From: RGIG4608 sp964413365
GTDB taxonomy: Bacteria > Bacillota > Clostridia > Oscillospirales > CAG-272
Direction: 5' to 3'
Assembly (NCBI GenBank): GCA_964413365.1
Contig: CAYPRM010000012.1
Coordinates: 1 to 37,905, forward strand
DNA: 37,905 nucleotides
In this document: positions 24,861 to 32,374 of the stretch, piece after piece
Layout: every line of letters starts with the position of its first letter
How positions within the stretch are numbered: position 1 is the stretch's first letter
Position numbers and translations under genes: made by a program
Notes under the pieces: model-generated
What the model was told of the DNA's origin: nothing
Database searches by the model: none
What the model saw: the letters and a program-made list of their open reading frames with translations, nothing else

Positions 24861-25571
24861 ATGCACAAGATACACGAGATATTTTTAAAAATAAAATCCT
24901 ATATTTCAAGTAAAGCAAAGCCAATAAGAGACATCGCTATTTTTATTGGCTTTGCTTTTGCGCTTATTTTGATCTTTACCCTGATCATAAACGCAAGCAT
25001 CATATCCACCACGCAGGATAGGATATATTCCGCTGACGAGATCAAATCGCTCACAGGGGAGTACGACTGCGTTCTCGTCCTCGGTGCAGGCGTCCGTGCA
25101 AACGGCACACCCACACCCATGCTCGCAGACCGTCTTAGCGTCGGATGCTCTACATTCTCCGAGTGCGGAGCGAGCGTTCTTCTCCTCAGCGGAGACAGCG
25201 AGAACGATGACTATATGGAAACGCCCGTAATGGAGAGCTACTGCATAGAGCAGGGCATAGCGGCGGAGGATATCCTCTGCGACGGCTGGGGACTCTCCAC
25301 TTACGAGAGCATTTGGAGAGCAAAATATGTATACGGCTTTGATAAGGTGCTGATAATAAGTCAGAAATATCACCTCTACCGCGCCCTACATATCGCCGAC
25401 AGCCTTGGGATCGAGGCGTATGGCGTCGACGCGGCGCTTCAAAGCTATATAAGGCAGGCAAGGTATGATATACGCGAATCTCTTGCACGTATCAAGGATA
25501 TGATCTGCTCGGAGCTTAAGCCCGTTCCCAAATATTCCGAAAGGTGGGAGGATGACAGACACAATGGATAA
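24861..25571 (+). CDS. SanA/ElyC/YdcF-like DUF218 membrane protein
   Basis: A 236-residue protein with one N-terminal transmembrane helix (about residues 25-48) and a DUF218 domain with VLVLGAGVRANGTPTPMLADR, LLLSGD, STYESI and VLIISQKYHLYRAL. The conserved Gly-Ala-Gly, Ser-Gly-Asp and Ser-Gln-x-(Y/F)-H elements match SanA/VanY-neighbour proteins that affect envelope integrity and vancomycin tolerance. The enzymatic role is not established. The ATG is preceded only by AAGGA at a long distance, so translation may be weak. It overlaps the uvrB start, and a perfect 16-base inverted repeat lies inside codons 18-33. Confidence 0.88.
   Translation: MHKIHEIFLKIKSYISSKAKPIRDIAIFIGFAFALILIFTLIINASIISTTQDRIYSADEIKSLTGEYDCVLVLGAGVRANGTPTPMLADRLSVGCSTFSECGASVLLLSGDSENDDYMETPVMESYCIEQGIAAEDILCDGWGLSTYESIWRAKYVYGFDKVLIISQKYHLYRALHIADSLGIEAYGVDAALQSYIRQARYDIRESLARIKDMICSELKPVPKYSERWEDDRHNG
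24912..24958 (+). repeat. Perfect 16-base inverted repeat inside the sanA-like coding sequence
   Basis: 24912-24927 (AAAGCAAAGCCAATAA) is exactly complementary to 24943-24958, with a 15-base loop. In the mRNA it forms a hairpin about 50 bases after the start codon, over the region that encodes the start of the membrane helix, and T-rich sequence follows. A role as attenuator, pause or protein-binding site is inference. Confidence 0.9.
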
Positions 25572-27543
25572 ATTCAAGCTCAAGGCGCCGTATTCCCCCA
25601 CGGGGGATCAGCCCGAGGCGATAGCCGCACTCACAGAGGGCGTGCTTCGCGGCGACCGCATGCAGACTCTACTCGGTGTAACGGGCTCTGGCAAGACCTT
25701 CACCATGGCAAACGTAATTGCCAACGTCAACCGTCCGACTCTCGTTCTCGCGCACAATAAAACTCTCGCCGCACAGCTCTGCTCGGAATTTCGTGAGTTT
25801 TTCCCCGAGAACGCCGTCGAATATTTCGTGTCGTACTACGATTACTATCAGCCCGAGGCGTATATACCGGGTAAGGACGTGTATATAGAGAAGGACGCAA
25901 TGATAAACGACGAGATAGATATGCTCCGACACAGCGCGACCTCCGCTCTCTTTGAGAGAAGGGACGTTATAATCGTAGCGTCCGTCTCCTGTATATATTC
26001 GCTCGGAGATCCCGAGGAATACAAGAGCCTCGTGCTCGCCCTGCGTCCCGGTATGACACTCAGCCGCGACGATCTGATCAGAAGGCTCGTTGCGATAAGC
26101 TACAACAGAAACGATATCAATTTCGTCAGAGATAATTTCCGCGTCCGCGGCGATACCGTTGAGATCTTTCCCGCCTCGAGCGGAGATAAGGCTATAAGAG
26201 TCGAATTCTTCGGCGACGAGATCGACAGGATCTCCGAAATCAATACAGTAACGGGCGAGGTAATAAGATATATCTCCTATATGCCGATATATCCTGCCAC
26301 TCACTACGCCGTATCGGAGGATAAAAAGGAAGCGGCGATAAATGAGATAATGCAGGAAATGAACGAGCGCGTCGCGTATTTTCAGTCCGAAAACAAGCTT
26401 CTTGAGGCGCAGCGCATCAGCGAGCGTGTCAAATACGATATGGAGATGCTCCGCGAGGTCGGCTTCTGCTCCGGCGTTGAAAACTACTCGAGAATACTCT
26501 CGGGCAGACCGAAGGGAAGCACGCCGTATACGCTCCTTGACTACCTGCCGAGCGATTACCTCCTTCTTGTCGATGAGTCCCACGTCTCGCTCCCACAGGT
26601 CAGGGGCATGAGCGGCGGAGATACCGCAAGAAAAAAGAATCTCATCGACTACGGCTTCCGTCTCCCGTCCGCATACGACAACAGACCTCTGAATTTTGAG
26701 GAATTCGAGTCCAAGATAAATCAAGCGATCTTCGTCAGTGCAACTCCTGGCGACTACGAAAAGGAAAATTCCACGCAGACCGTCGAGCAGATCATCCGCC
26801 CGACAGGACTTGTCGATCCCGAGATAATAGTCCGCCCGATAGAGGGGCAGGTCGACGATCTTATGGGAGAGATAAAGCAGAGAAGTGCCGTGGGCGAGCG
26901 TGTTCTCGTTACCACGCTTACAAGGCAGATGGCGGAGGATCTGACGGAATATTTCGAGGACAACGGCATCAAGGTCAGATATATACATTTCAATGTCGAC
27001 ACCATGGAGAGAATGGAGATCATCCGTGACCTCCGACTTGGAAAATTCGATGTCCTCGTCGGCATAAACCTTTTACGTGAGGGACTCGATATACCCGAGG
27101 TCTCGCTCGTGGCGATCCTCGATGCGGATAAGGAGGGCTTTTTGCGTGCTGAGACCTCTCTTATACAGACCGTTGGAAGAGCGGCGCGTAATGCAGGCGG
27201 AAAGGTCATAATGTACGCAGATACGATCACGGGATCTATGGAGCGTGCGATAGCAGAGACCAACCGACGCCGCCGCATACAGAGCGAGTATAACGCGCAG
27301 CACGGCATAACTCCGAAAACGATAGTCAAGAGCGTCCGCGACCTCATAGATATCGGCTCTCACAGCGAGGAATCGACCGCAAAGCGCAAGAAGCCGTGGG
27401 CAAAGCTCACGAAGCGCGAGCGCGAGGATATGATCGCGCGTCTGACCAAGGAAATGAAGGACGCGGCACATCATCTCGAATTTGAAAAGGCGGCATTTTT
27501 ACGCGACAAGATCGCAGAACTACGCAAAGGCAAGGAATCATAA
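25564..27543 (+). CDS. uvrB: Excinuclease ABC subunit B
   Basis: UvrB is the damage-verifying helicase-like subunit of nucleotide excision repair. Visible are P-loop GVTGSGKTFTMANVI, the beta-hairpin YFVSYYDYYQPEAYIP, DESHVSLPQ, helicase motifs VGRAARNAGGK, and the C-terminal UVR coiled-coil domain (EKAAFLRDKIAELRKG) that contacts UvrC and UvrA. I choose ATG 25564 (659 residues, MDKFKLKAPYSPTGDQPEAI) because it aligns with other UvrB starts and has GGAGG 12 bases upstream; the ATG at 25552 abuts that site directly. It overlaps the sanA-like gene and shares its stop with the uvrA start, so the three are probably co-transcribed. Confidence 0.97.
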   Translation: MDKFKLKAPYSPTGDQPEAIAALTEGVLRGDRMQTLLGVTGSGKTFTMANVIANVNRPTLVLAHNKTLAAQLCSEFREFFPENAVEYFVSYYDYYQPEAYIPGKDVYIEKDAMINDEIDMLRHSATSALFERRDVIIVASVSCIYSLGDPEEYKSLVLALRPGMTLSRDDLIRRLVAISYNRNDINFVRDNFRVRGDTVEIFPASSGDKAIRVEFFGDEIDRISEINTVTGEVIRYISYMPIYPATHYAVSEDKKEAAINEIMQEMNERVAYFQSENKLLEAQRISERVKYDMEMLREVGFCSGVENYSRILSGRPKGSTPYTLLDYLPSDYLLLVDESHVSLPQVRGMSGGDTARKKNLIDYGFRLPSAYDNRPLNFEEFESKINQAIFVSATPGDYEKENSTQTVEQIIRPTGLVDPEIIVRPIEGQVDDLMGEIKQRSAVGERVLVTTLTRQMAEDLTEYFEDNGIKVRYIHFNVDTMERMEIIRDLRLGKFDVLVGINLLREGLDIPEVSLVAILDADKEGFLRAETSLIQTVGRAARNAGGKVIMYADTITGSMERAIAETNRRRRIQSEYNAQHGITPKTIVKSVRDLIDIGSHSEESTAKRKKPWAKLTKREREDMIARLTKEMKDAAHHLEFEKAAFLRDKIAELRKGKES

Positions 27544-30377
27544 TGGTAAAAAATATTGTTATTAAGGGAGCAAGAGTCAATAATCTGAAGAATATAGATG
27601 TCAGCATCCCCCGTGATAAGCTTGTAATACTCACAGGACTCTCGGGCTCGGGCAAGACCTCGCTCGCCTTCGATACTATATACGCGGAGGGGCACAGGCA
27701 GTTCGTCGAATCGCTCTCCTCGTATGCAAGAATGTTTCTCGGTCAGATGGATAAGCCCGATATCGACTCGATAGAGGGGCTTTCTCCTGCGATATCCATA
27801 GACCAGAAGACCACCTCAAAAAACCCACGCTCCACTGTGGGCACGGTAACGGAGATATATGACTACCTGCGCCTCCTTTACGCGAGGATAGGGATACCGC
27901 ACTGTCCCGTCTGCGGCAAGGAGATAAGCAGACAGAGCATAGACCAGATAATAGATAAAATAATGACTCTCCCCGACGGCACACGCTTCATGGTGCTCGC
28001 ACCCGTCGCACGCGCACAAAAGGGAAGGCACGAAAAGCTCTTTTCCGACGCCAAAAGAAGCGGCTATGTCCGTGTGAGGGTTGACGGAAATATGTATGAC
28101 CTGAGTGAGGATATCGTGCTCGATAAAAACAAAAAGCACGACGTTGAGATAGTCGTCGACCGCCTTGTTATGAAGGGCGAGATACGCTCAAGGCTCTCGG
28201 ACTCGGTAGAAAACGCACTCTCAGCGGCGGACGGGCATCTTTTGATAGTAACAGTTCCGCGTGAAGGCGAGGAGCCGCAGGAGCTTGCATTCTCGGAGTC
28301 CTACGCCTGCGAGGAGCACGGCTTTTCCGTCGGTGAGCTCGAGCCGAGAATGTTCTCATTCAATAACCCGACGGGCGCGTGCCCAAAATGCTTTGGCATA
28401 GGATCGCTCAGAAAGCTCTCCATAGATAAGATAATTCCCGACAGATCACTCTCCCTCCACGACGGCGCAATAGCGGTAAACGGCTTTAAGAGTCTTGAGG
28501 AAGAGAGCTGGAACGGACCTCTATTCATGGCAGTTGGCGAGAGATTCGGCTTCGACCTCGACACACCGCTCGAGCAATTCTCCGAGGATGCGATGAACAT
28601 CCTGCTCTACGGCAGTGGCTCCGAGACCTACGACATCGTGCGCTACTTCGGCGGTGATGCTCATTCGCAAAAGACCAGATTTGACGGAATTCTCAAGATC
28701 ATCGAGCAGAGAATGAATGCGCAGAACAATAACGATTACTACGATGAATTTGTCGAGGACGCGCCGTGCCCCGAATGTAACGGAAGGCGACTTGCTCCAA
28801 CAGCACTCGCTGTAACCGTCGGAGGAATACCGATCGACGCGCTCTGCGATAAGCAGATCAAGGATGCGCTCACGTTCGTTCAAGATCTCAATCTCACGGA
28901 GACCGAGCAGGCGATCGCTCGCGAGATACTCAAGGAGATCCGTTCGAGACTGAATTTCCTTGTCAGCGTCGGGCTTGAATATCTAACGCTCTCAAGACGC
29001 TCAGGCTCGCTCTCGGGCGGCGAGGCACAGAGGATACGCCTCGCAACGCAGATAGGCTCGTCCCTCGTCGGCGTCATCTATATCCTCGACGAGCCAAGCA
29101 TAGGACTTCATCAAAGGGATAATTCCAAGCTCATCGCAACGCTAAAGAGCCTTCGCGATATGGGCAATACCGTCCTCGTCGTCGAGCACGATGAGGAAAC
29201 GATGCTCGAGTCCGATTATATCATAGACATAGGTCCCGGGGCTGGCATACACGGCGGACAGGTCGTCGTCGCAGGCACGCCGCAGGAGGTAATGGACTGT
29301 CCTGCCTCGATCACAGGTGCATACCTTTCGAGAAGAAGGGAGATCCCCGTGCCAAAGCAGAGACGAGTCGGCAACGGCAGCTATCTCGAGATCCGCGGTG
29401 CAAGGGAGCATAACCTAAAGAATATAAACGTTCGCATCCCACTCGGCACACTCACCGTCGTCAGCGGCGTTTCGGGATCGGGCAAGTCCTCCCTCGTCAA
29501 CGGAATACTCTACCCGAAGCTCGCGACCAAGCTCAACCGAGCATTTTATCAGATCCCTGGCGAGCACGACGAGATAGTCGGCTATGAGGCACTCGACAAG
29601 GTCATTTGCATCGACCAAAGCCCCATCGGACGCACACCGCGCTCCAATCCCGCAACCTATACGGGGCTATTTACAGATATAAGAAACCTCTTTGCGCAGA
29701 CAGCGGATGCCAAGGCGCACGGATATACCTCGGGGCGCTTCTCCTTCAACGTAAAGGGCGGCAGATGTGAGGCGTGTGAGGGCGACGGCGTAAAATGCAT
29801 CGAGATGCACTTCCTGCCCGATGTCTATGTTACCTGCGATGTCTGCAAGGGAAAGAGATACAACCGTGATACGCTCGACGTGAAATTCAAGGGCAAGAGC
29901 ATCTCCGATGTTTTGGATATGACGATAGAGGAGGGCGTTGCGTTCTTCGACGGCATGCCCAAGATACGTAAGAAGCTCCAAACGCTCTACGACGTCGGAC
30001 TCGGATATATCAAGATCGGTCAGTCCTCCACGACACTCTCGGGAGGTGAGGCGCAGAGAGTCAAGCTTGCCACCGAGCTCTCGAAGAGGAGCACGGGAAA
30101 GACCATATATATCCTCGACGAGCCCACCACGGGACTGCATACCGAGGACGTTTCAAAGCTCCTGCAGATACTCCAACGCCTTGTAGATAGCGGAAATACC
30201 GTCCTTGTAATAGAGCATAACCTCGACGTGATCAAGTGCGCCGACCACATAATCGACCTCGGTCCGGAGGGTGGCGACGGCGGCGGAATGATCGTCGCAG
30301 AGGGCACGCCCGAGGAGGTAGCTGAAAACGAAAACAGCTTCACAGGTCAGTACCTCAAGCGTGTTTTCGGACTTTGA
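27543..30377 (+). CDS. uvrA: Excinuclease ABC subunit A
   Basis: The 944-residue damage sensor has two ABC ATPase modules: Walker A GLSGSGKTSLAFDTIYAEG near the N-terminus and GVSGSGKSSLVNGIL in the second half, with signatures LSGGEAQRIRLA and LSGGEAQRVKLA. Zinc sites include CPVCGKEIS, ACPKCFGIG, and the DNA-binding finger CEACEGDGVKC with CDVCKGKRYN. It loads UvrB onto lesions. Its ATG overlaps the uvrB stop (TAATG), the usual uvrBA arrangement. uvrC is not in the window. A terminator shared with the convergent guanine deaminase follows. Confidence 0.98.
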   Translation: MVKNIVIKGARVNNLKNIDVSIPRDKLVILTGLSGSGKTSLAFDTIYAEGHRQFVESLSSYARMFLGQMDKPDIDSIEGLSPAISIDQKTTSKNPRSTVGTVTEIYDYLRLLYARIGIPHCPVCGKEISRQSIDQIIDKIMTLPDGTRFMVLAPVARAQKGRHEKLFSDAKRSGYVRVRVDGNMYDLSEDIVLDKNKKHDVEIVVDRLVMKGEIRSRLSDSVENALSAADGHLLIVTVPREGEEPQELAFSESYACEEHGFSVGELEPRMFSFNNPTGACPKCFGIGSLRKLSIDKIIPDRSLSLHDGAIAVNGFKSLEEESWNGPLFMAVGERFGFDLDTPLEQFSEDAMNILLYGSGSETYDIVRYFGGDAHSQKTRFDGILKIIEQRMNAQNNNDYYDEFVEDAPCPECNGRRLAPTALAVTVGGIPIDALCDKQIKDALTFVQDLNLTETEQAIAREILKEIRSRLNFLVSVGLEYLTLSRRSGSLSGGEAQRIRLATQIGSSLVGVIYILDEPSIGLHQRDNSKLIATLKSLRDMGNTVLVVEHDEETMLESDYIIDIGPGAGIHGGQVVVAGTPQEVMDCPASITGAYLSRRREIPVPKQRRVGNGSYLEIRGAREHNLKNINVRIPLGTLTVVSGVSGSGKSSLVNGILYPKLATKLNRAFYQIPGEHDEIVGYEALDKVICIDQSPIGRTPRSNPATYTGLFTDIRNLFAQTADAKAHGYTSGRFSFNVKGGRCEACEGDGVKCIEMHFLPDVYVTCDVCKGKRYNRDTLDVKFKGKSISDVLDMTIEEGVAFFDGMPKIRKKLQTLYDVGLGYIKIGQSSTTLSGGEAQRVKLATELSKRSTGKTIYILDEPTTGLHTEDVSKLLQILQRLVDSGNTVLVIEHNLDVIKCADHIIDLGPEGGDGGGMIVAEGTPEEVAENENSFTGQYLKRVFGL

Positions 30378-30394
30378 CCTACATCAACAAAATA

Positions 30395-30422
30395 AAAAAG
30401 AAGCACCTCGGTGCTTCTTTTT
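30395..30422. terminator. Bidirectional terminator between uvrA and guanine deaminase
   Basis: The stem AAAAAGAAGCAC with GTGCTTCTTTTT (30395-30406 and 30411-30422), loop CTCG, has A and T runs on each side, so it can stop transcripts from both directions. Confidence 0.9.
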
Positions 30423-30435
30423 GTTTATGATACGA

Positions 30436-30882
30436 TCAATACATCGTCTTATCCTTTATCGAGGTATACTCGGCAAAAAGCTCGAGGCACTCGCTCCTGT
30501 CGGTCTCGGTAGCGGGGAAGTTCTGTATCTCCTCATCAAATTTCTTGTCTCTGAAGCCGATATCCTCAGCGTCCGAGATCGTGCATCCGTAATAGACCTT
30601 CGAGATATTGCTCCACATTATCGCGCCCGTGCACATTACGCAGGGCTCGCTCGTCGTGTAAAGCTCACAGCCCGAGAGATCAAAGTCCCCAAGACGCGCG
30701 CAGGCATCACGAATAGCCATTATTTCACCATGGCAGGTGCAGTCATGCTGCTTTACCACCTCATTGTGTCCACGTCCGACGATAACACCGTCCTTGACTA
30801 TTACCGAACCGAACGGTCCTCCGTGCCCCTCGGATATACCCGAGCGTGCTTCATCAATAGCGATCTTCATATACTTGTTCAT
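30436..30882 (-). CDS. guaD: Guanine deaminase (cytidine-deaminase fold)
   Basis: A 148-residue zinc deaminase. The zinc and catalytic residues are His51 and Glu53 (CHGEIMAIRDAC) and Cys81 and Cys84 (EPCVMCTGAIMWSNI). The following KVYYGCTISDAEDIGFRD and the C-terminal region resemble Bacillus GuaD, which converts guanine to xanthine, rather than tRNA adenosine deaminase TadA. The ATG has a CGGAGG site, and the gene is a single unit with its own promoter and terminator. Substrate is assigned from the DAExxGF-type segment; another small-molecule deaminase role cannot be excluded. Confidence 0.85.
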   Translation of the reverse strand: MNKYMKIAIDEARSGISEGHGGPFGSVIVKDGVIVGRGHNEVVKQHDCTCHGEIMAIRDACARLGDFDLSGCELYTTSEPCVMCTGAIMWSNISKVYYGCTISDAEDIGFRDKKFDEEIQNFPATETDRSECLELFAEYTSIKDKTMY

Positions 30883-30918
30883 ATTAGATTACCTCCGAAA
30901 TAATGGATCTGTGAATAT

Positions 30919-30947
30919 ATTTTATCATAATAGCCCAATTTTGTCAA
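30919..30947 (-). promoter_or_regulatory. Promoter of guanine deaminase
   Basis: On the minus strand TTGACA (30947-30942), a 17-base spacer and TAAAAT (30924-30919), about 35 bases before the start codon. No purine riboswitch fold fits in this short leader. Confidence 0.75.
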
Positions 30948-30986
30948 TAGATATAATGATCTTTTTGTATTTTTTGACGATTGCGG

Positions 30987-31991
30987 TCAATCCTTATTTT
31001 TGACCTGTGCGAGGGGATTCTGCTCCATTGCCACACGCATATTCTCGTTCGATACGTGGGTGTAGATCTGCGTGGTGTTGAGCTGCTCGTGCCCGAGTAT
31101 GTCCTTTAGTACACGCACATCAACGTTTCCACTTTGATACATCAGCGTCGCCGCCGTATGACGGAGCTTGTGAACGGAGAAGTGCTTTGACTCAAGGCCT
31201 GCGCGGTCAAGATACTTGTAGACCATCCATTGAACAGTCTTGACGCTTATCCTCTTGTTTAGTCGGCTCAAAAATAACGCCTTCGTCTGCACATTCTCGT
31301 ATTTCGGCGAGGTGCGTAGCTCAATGTACCCCGAGAGCACGTCGCGGCACGCCTCGTTGAGATAGATGATACGCTCCTTGTTGCCCTTACCGAGCACACG
31401 AAGAGAACGGAGATCGCGGTCAATATCGTTGAGATCTATCCCCACCAGCTCAGAAAGACGCATTCCGCAGTTCAAAAACAGCGTAACGATGCAGTAATCG
31501 CGCTCCTTCGTGTTCGACTCGGGATCGTCCTTGATCGCCTGAAGCAGGAGCAGGGACTCGTCGAGCGTCAGAAACTTCGGCAAAGTCTTTTTGGGCTTCG
31601 GCGACTCGATATTTATCGCGGGATTGTCCTCAAAATAATTCTTCTTCGTGATGAAATATTTGTATAGTCCCTTTATCGCAGAGAGCTTGCGCGCCTTTGC
31701 ACTCCACATGTTGCTCCGCGTGTCCCCCGTGTAAAAGAGAAACTCGTATATCTGCTCGGTCTTGACTTGTGAGAGATAGTTCGCGTCCACACTCCTGATG
31801 TCTATGTGCACGAAATCCTCCGAGCAGGGATCTATGCCTTGCTCCATGGCGAGCAGATAGCGGAAAAAGGTGCGCAGATCGAGCATATACTCGTTCACAG
31901 TCTTCTCCGAGCAGCCCTGTATCGTGCGCTTGTATATTGCAAACTGCTGTACCTGCTGTGAAAATTCATTCAACGACGGAAACGACGACAT
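30987..31991 (-). CDS. Tyrosine recombinase (XerC/XerD-like)
   Basis: A 334-residue site-specific recombinase with an N-terminal SAM-like DNA-binding domain (about 10-120) and a C-terminal catalytic domain that keeps all active residues: Arg178 (NCGMRLSELV), Lys202 (GKGNKE), His274 and Arg277 (HKLRHTAATLM), His301 (GHEQLNTTQ) and Tyr310 (IYTHV). The ATG follows AGGAGGAAT. Its size and lack of phage or integron neighbours fit a chromosomal Xer-type dimer resolvase, but a role in moving the adjacent surface-protein gene is not excluded. No dif-like or att-like pair was found by eye, and no convincing promoter was seen upstream. Confidence 0.9.
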   Translation of the reverse strand: MSSFPSLNEFSQQVQQFAIYKRTIQGCSEKTVNEYMLDLRTFFRYLLAMEQGIDPCSEDFVHIDIRSVDANYLSQVKTEQIYEFLFYTGDTRSNMWSAKARKLSAIKGLYKYFITKKNYFEDNPAINIESPKPKKTLPKFLTLDESLLLLQAIKDDPESNTKERDYCIVTLFLNCGMRLSELVGIDLNDIDRDLRSLRVLGKGNKERIIYLNEACRDVLSGYIELRTSPKYENVQTKALFLSRLNKRISVKTVQWMVYKYLDRAGLESKHFSVHKLRHTAATLMYQSGNVDVRVLKDILGHEQLNTTQIYTHVSNENMRVAMEQNPLAQVKNKD

Positions 31992-32168
31992 AGCAATTCC
32001 TCCTAATTATACAAAATCTTTTCTATATTGTAACACATTTTCCCGAAAAAGAAAAGGGGATTTTCAAAATTTCACTATAAAATTTGTATTCAAAATAAAA
32101 CTCGCAAGGGAGAGGATCACCGCATTTGCGTTTTGCGGAAAAATGTGAATATTTTTATGTAAAAAATA

Positions 32169-32197
32169 TTGCATTATTGTGAAAAATGTGCTAAAAT
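32169..32197 (+). promoter_or_regulatory. Promoter of the subtilase-LRR gene
   Basis: TTGCAT (32169-32174), a 17-base spacer and TAAAAT (32192-32197). The expected start near 32204 coincides with the first base of the long-range helix in the leader. The rest of the 383-base region between the recombinase and this gene (31992-32168) is A/T-rich and shows nothing recognisable. Confidence 0.65.
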
Positions 32198-32203
32198 AAA
32201 ATT

Positions 32204-32366
32204 GCCAAACAAAAACGAATATCGAACCTGCAGTGTGTGTATTTTTATTTTTTTGAAAATGCAGACGCTTATGTCTGCATATTTTTTTGCTGATGGTGGA
32301 TTTGTTTGGCGACGATGAGGCGTATACGGAACGCTTTATCGGCACAGAATCTATTATTTAGGGAGG
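32204..32366 (+). ncRNA. Structured leader RNA with internal terminator (riboswitch- or attenuator-like)
   Basis: Three elements are visible. A perfect 10-bp long-range helix pairs 32204-32213 (GCCAAACAAA) with 32301-32310. Enclosed in it is a terminator hairpin with seven T (32259-32288). After it comes an 11-bp hairpin (32313-32323 with 32331-32341, two G-U pairs, seven-base loop ATACGGA). The ribosome binding site GGGAGG (32361-32366) follows. A promoter, then a terminator, then a gene is the layout of transcription attenuation. It matches no riboswitch class I know. It could also make an 85-base small RNA. Confidence 0.5.
32259..32288 (+). terminator. Intrinsic terminator inside the leader
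   Basis: An 8-bp stem (32259-32266 with 32273-32280, ATGCAGAC arm), GCTTAT loop, then A and seven T. No plus-strand gene precedes it, so it most plausibly acts on transcripts that start at 32204. Confidence 0.8.
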
Positions 32367-32374
32367 AAATCATT

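Noticed and set aside
25669..26988. 439-codon antisense ORF opposite uvrB, and similar long antisense ORFs opposite mutS (12564-13508) and der (2444-3334)
   Set aside because: Codon bias of the sense genes keeps the opposite frame open. The translations show no domain, and uvrB, mutS and der are unambiguous.
31992..32040. TTACAA with a 16-base spacer and TATAAT upstream of the recombinase (minus strand)
   Set aside because: Transcription would start within or after the AGGAGG ribosome binding site, so it does not suit this start codon.
32204..32310. MITE-like element with 10-base terminal inverted repeats
   Set aside because: There is no flanking target duplication, and the left arm coincides with the predicted transcription start, so a leader RNA helix is the better reading.
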